From Zhengitettix transpicula (taxonomy: Eukaryota > Arthropoda > Insecta > Orthoptera > Tetrigidae): a stretch of DNA of 64,000 bases. The notes under the pieces are model-generated. The model searched no databases, was not told the DNA's origin, and saw only the letters and a program-made list of their open reading frames with translations. Both the position numbers and the translations under genes were made by a program. The stretch lies in assembly GCA_037074705.1 (NCBI GenBank), contig CM073593.1, positions 59,933,501-59,997,500 of the forward strand, written 5' to 3'. Positions within the stretch are counted from its first letter, which is position 1. Every line of letters starts with the position of its first letter. Shown piece after piece: positions 60,641-64,000 of the stretch.

Positions 60641-61030
60641 ATAGAAAGTGATCAGATAGTTCAACTGCCGTACCTTTCACTTGACAAATTTGATTTTATC
60701 GCAGCAATTGATAGCACTGGTTCTTTCCCAAAGTTTCGACCGATTGTAGTTTCAAAGCGAGGCGCCAGTTTCCACAAACACTTTGTCACCAGATGCCCGT
60801 TAATTAATTAGCCAGTTACCAACCTCTCCATTGTATTCACTTTACCGGAACTGCCGTGGCGCACATTGCATACGTGGACAATTTGTCATCTGCTGCTGTA
60901 TGGCAATTGGACAATGCACACCTCGTCGCAATAAGCATATCGGCATAGTTAGCCTACCTGACGAACGTTATCAGCCCAGAAATTCATCACTTAACTCTTT
61001 CACAACAGCTCGTAATTCATTGTGACTAAC
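60641..61030. other. Complex island, candidate non-coding element
   Basis: Richer sequence (CTGCCGTGGCGCACATTG, GCACACCTCGTCGC). Plus ORFs of 81 and 64 codons have no recognisable domain. Confidence 0.3.
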
Positions 61031-62390
61031 CAACAAGGATTAACTGGTATATGGTCGGAATTGTTCATAATCAGATTAACATAATTTTTAACGGTATATA
61101 TTAAAAATTTTTAGCATGATGTAATTTGATTCTCTCTTAAACATAATTATTTTTCATAACATCCACAGCTCTTCGTATTCATTTTTCAACTTCACCTCTT
61201 ATGAAAATGTCTCTGGTTTTTTTTTTATCCAAGGGTAACTGACAACTACTTGTTTAAAATTTCTTCTCACACTTTTTATAGAATTTTTATCATTCATTTC
61301 CTTTTAAATCGAATAGTTCACCATTCTTAAATAATTTATTTTATAGAAAATGTTATTTGAGGCCATCGAGCCGTACAACCGTCTCAACACGTTGAAATGA
61401 TAACGGAAAACATCTGTTGTCGAATATAATTATATTCAACGATTTAGGTCACGTCTTACCTGTAATATTAATGTTTTCAGGAGTTATAAACATACATATA
61501 CTTAACAATGGATTAATAAATAAACCTGGTCTTTCTTGAATGTTAATAATGTTGATAGAAATAATTTATATATATCTTGATATTTATGATAAAATTCAAG
61601 GTCACATTTATTGAAGGCTATCGTATGTTATAGAATTTATTGTATATGTAGTTTTTTAAACTGAATAACAACCGTAAGAAGCTATTTCGAGTAAAAGAAA
61701 TAATTAACTTGTTGTGACTTTCGAATTATTGGCATACGTAAGTATCAAAGCTATACGTATTAGAGCGTGAAATGATTGATAATCTGATAAATCAGAATTT
61801 AAGTGTATACATTAAATATAACGCCAGGCCGGAAAGTAATCGGTATATTAGTATGCGGAAAATCGGTTTAGAAAAGTTTTAGACTCAATTGAATCCAAAG
61901 TCGATTTTCCGATTTCTAATTTAATTAATAAAATTAATTAAAAATGAACAGATTAATAAGTATTTAATCAATAAAGATAGGGGGAAATACTTGAATAATC
62001 ATGTATTGTTTTGGAAGGTAATGTATAAATCGTGATGACAATGCATCCAGAGAGTACATTTTGGTTAATTTCCGTGGTCACAGACCATGTTGTTGGTCTG
62101 AGGCTGCGTATAAACACGATTAAAATCATATAAAACTGCGTACCATAATTCGATAATTTTGGTAGGCTCATAATTTAATGCATAGGGTGCGCATCAAATT
62201 TCTTGACGGTTCAGTTTAGTGTCTTCTTACGTTCGTTAATAAATAAATTAATGCAACTTGTAACGGCATATTGTTCTTAAACTGTCTTTAATCCTGTTTT
62301 AATGAGAAATATTTTGCGAGAACAGTTAACGAAATGCTAATGACGTTTCTGTAGGCAGCCTACTGAACATTCTCAAAAATTATTTGTATT
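61031..62390. other. AT-rich stretch
   Basis: Nothing recognised. Confidence 0.5.
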
Positions 62391-62960
62391 AGAGTAATTT
62401 TTTCATTAGTGGTAGCAAATTGTAGTCCATGAACACAGAGGGATGGCAGATCCTTCAGAATATTCACTCATTAAATGTCTTCTACATACCTAGAGGGCAG
62501 ACGGAATTTAATTGCGAGTTGAATAAATTTAGCGTTGTTGCCACTTAATAAAGGGGCGGAGTGACTGGGCCCGTGATGAAGAAGAAGCCAGCGCTGAGGA
62601 AGTAATAATACTGAAGGAATGTAGCGAGCGCTCCGATGTTCAGCATGTGCACTTTCCGGCTGGGTTCGCTTGAATGGGCCCAAACAGGGCTCGAGATGGA
62701 GAGGATTTAATAAGGCGTTGCTGACTTGGGAAAAGGGGTTGGGGCAATGGAACGAAGAATGGCCGTTTAGGACCAACATTGGAAAATAACCGACCTATAG
62801 CAAAACAACTCAAGGTAGAAAAAAACAGCATCGTCTGTGGGTGGAAAGAATATCGTAACAGAAAATTCATTGTTTTTCCTGGAATAATGCAACTCAAGTA
62901 TGTGGCTTCGTAAAAACTTTCGTGGGCAGCATTACTGAAGTTGTAGCAAAACATGTCTGG
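62391..62960. other. GC-richer island, candidate non-coding element
   Basis: Complex sequence (AAGGGGCGGAGTGACTGGGC, GCCAGCGCTGAGGAAG, GAATGGGCCCAAACAGGGCT). Minus ORFs of 102 and 104 codons overlap in different frames and resemble nothing known. Confidence 0.35.
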
Positions 62961-63248
62961 TATTTATAGTTTCCATTGCACGCTGGTGTTTTTCAGAAAT
63001 ATTATTTGTGTTTTATTTCGATAATTAATAACGTCTTGTAGATACAGAAAAGAATTAATGGCAGATATGATATAATTTATTAGTTTAGAAAGTATATTAT
63101 TAAGTCTCAAGAATCCATCGTGTCGAGCAGGATCAAGTTTTATGATGCAGCATCATGTAGCGCCTTGATCATAGGCAACCAAGCAATACAATTGTTTACT
63201 CAAGGATTACTACGTTAATATTTAGAAAAAAAGAAGTAATCAATTAAC

Positions 63249-63345
63249 AGACAAAATTAAGCGATAAAATAAACGTCACGCAATATTTCTACAATCCTTG
63301 TTGCTTTGACAGGCGATTAAAATCACAAGAACGATACACCGCAAT
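63249..63345 (-). mobile_element. Family H, copy 5
   Basis: AGACAAAATTAAGCGATAAA, ACGTCACGCAATATTTCTAC, AATCCTTGTTGCTTTGACAG. On the minus strand CCTGTCAAAGCAACAAGGAT then TGTAGAAATATTG: a GCAA/TTGT stem, with the CTGANGA and GAAACGTTG boxes both partly decayed. Confidence 0.5.
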
Positions 63346-63699
63346 TAACACAAAAGCCTTGAATGTCTTGAATTTAAAAATTAAAATTACATAACTGCAA
63401 AATATATAATTGTGTTATTGAATTCAAAAGAAGTTTAGGATTAAAAAATTAACTACTGTTAAAAATTATTATTGAAATGTTAGTAATTAGTCAATTATAC
63501 GTCACATTTACTACAATTAAGAAATAATTCACATTGAATTTTTACAATATAATTTGATGGAACATTTCAACCATGTATTGAAACTGTCATTAAATGAACG
63601 CAGATATAAATATTGAGGATAATAAAATTTGGAAAAGACAATAGTAAAATTAAAGATTAAATTATTAATACTCTATGAGTTAATTGATAAAAAATAATC
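63346..63699. other. AT-rich stretch
   Basis: Nothing recognised. Confidence 0.5.
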
Positions 63700-63714
63700 G
63701 GTTGGGAAAAATAA

Positions 63715-63810
63715 TTATTACACAACGTTTCTGAAATCCTTGTTGTTTTCGTCAGGTGATTCAAAATCGCAAGAGCCGTAGTAACGACACGTGGCACAAA
63801 TCAAGTGCAA
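63715..63810 (-). mobile_element. Family H, copy 6
   Basis: ACACAACGTTTCTGAAATCC then TTGTTGTTTTCGTCAGGTGA. Minus strand: CCTGACGAAAACAACAAGGA then TTTCAGAAACGTTGTG, with CTGANGA and GAAACGTTG intact and GAAA/TTTC able to pair. It lies about 470 bp from copy 5 in the same orientation. Confidence 0.55.
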
Positions 63811-64000
63811 AACTCAATTATCTCAAGGACAGGTTACTCTTTATCTAATTAGAATACTTCTAATTTTAGTCAGTATTTTCGTATGGTAATAAATATAAAT
63901 CTTTTGATGTATAGGTTACATGGAAAATTTCATCGATTAATTTGTGAGACTATCAATGAAGATAGAGAGATATATCACCGACTAAAAATGAAAGATTTAG

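Noticed and set aside
62471..62954. Two overlapping minus ORFs of 102 and 104 codons
   Set aside because: Different frames of the same GC-richer island, no recognisable domain.
1..64000. CRISPR arrays, rRNA operons, riboswitches or bacterial operons
   Set aside because: No regularly spaced short repeats, no rRNA sequence and no operon-like ORF series; the sequence is clearly eukaryotic.

Overview
The window looks like gene-poor, intergenic or long-intron DNA from an arthropod, most likely an insect with a large, AT-rich, transposon-laden genome. The evidence is a strong A+T background, dense in-frame stops on both strands, microsatellites, a decayed D,D34D mariner, non-autonomous Helitrons with insect-type ends, tRNA-derived SINE fragments and an abundant retroposon with oligo(A) tails. 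I found no exon of a cellular protein-coding gene, no rRNA, no intact tRNA gene, and no bacterial-type operon or CRISPR array. I cannot name the species.

Layout. 1-760: an LTR-like, promoter-bearing segment cut by the window edge, followed by a 5'-truncated retroposon R1 (782-908). 910-7400: AT-rich DNA with a full-length R1 (4868-5356). 7426-8206: a complete non-autonomous Helitron. 8536-9845: a (GA)n and a (TC)n tract. 11206-11545: two tRNA-like SINE fragments. 13605-13770: an inverted LTR-end/primer-site structure. 14-27 kb: AT-rich, with several old duplications. 27-35 kb: four R1 copies, a hairpin pair and a second LTR-like segment. 37.7-38 kb: an inverted pair of hammerhead-like motifs. 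40354-41654: a mariner with both terminal repeats but a broken transposase. 44-47 kb: hairpin elements. 48.2 kb and 56.2 kb: two more R1 copies, the latter with a perfect 13-bp target-site duplication. 52730-53926: one Helitron inserted into another copy of its own family. 59.7 kb: a tRNA-type SINE. 63-64 kb: two more hammerhead-like repeats.

The most notable signals are (1) the self-nested Helitron, whose uninterrupted target can be read from the inserted copy itself; (2) about seventeen dispersed, degenerate hammerhead-ribozyme-like motifs (CTGANGA, short stem, GAAACGTYG), mostly on the minus strand, sometimes in inverted pairs, as expected for debris of Penelope-like elements; and (3) R1, a roughly 480-500 bp retroposon in eight or nine copies with two distinct 3'-end subfamilies. 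Between the repeats lie about eighteen islands of 150-450 bp with visibly higher GC and richer sequence than the surroundings but no convincing ORF. They are candidate conserved non-coding or regulatory elements, but this cannot be tested from one sequence.
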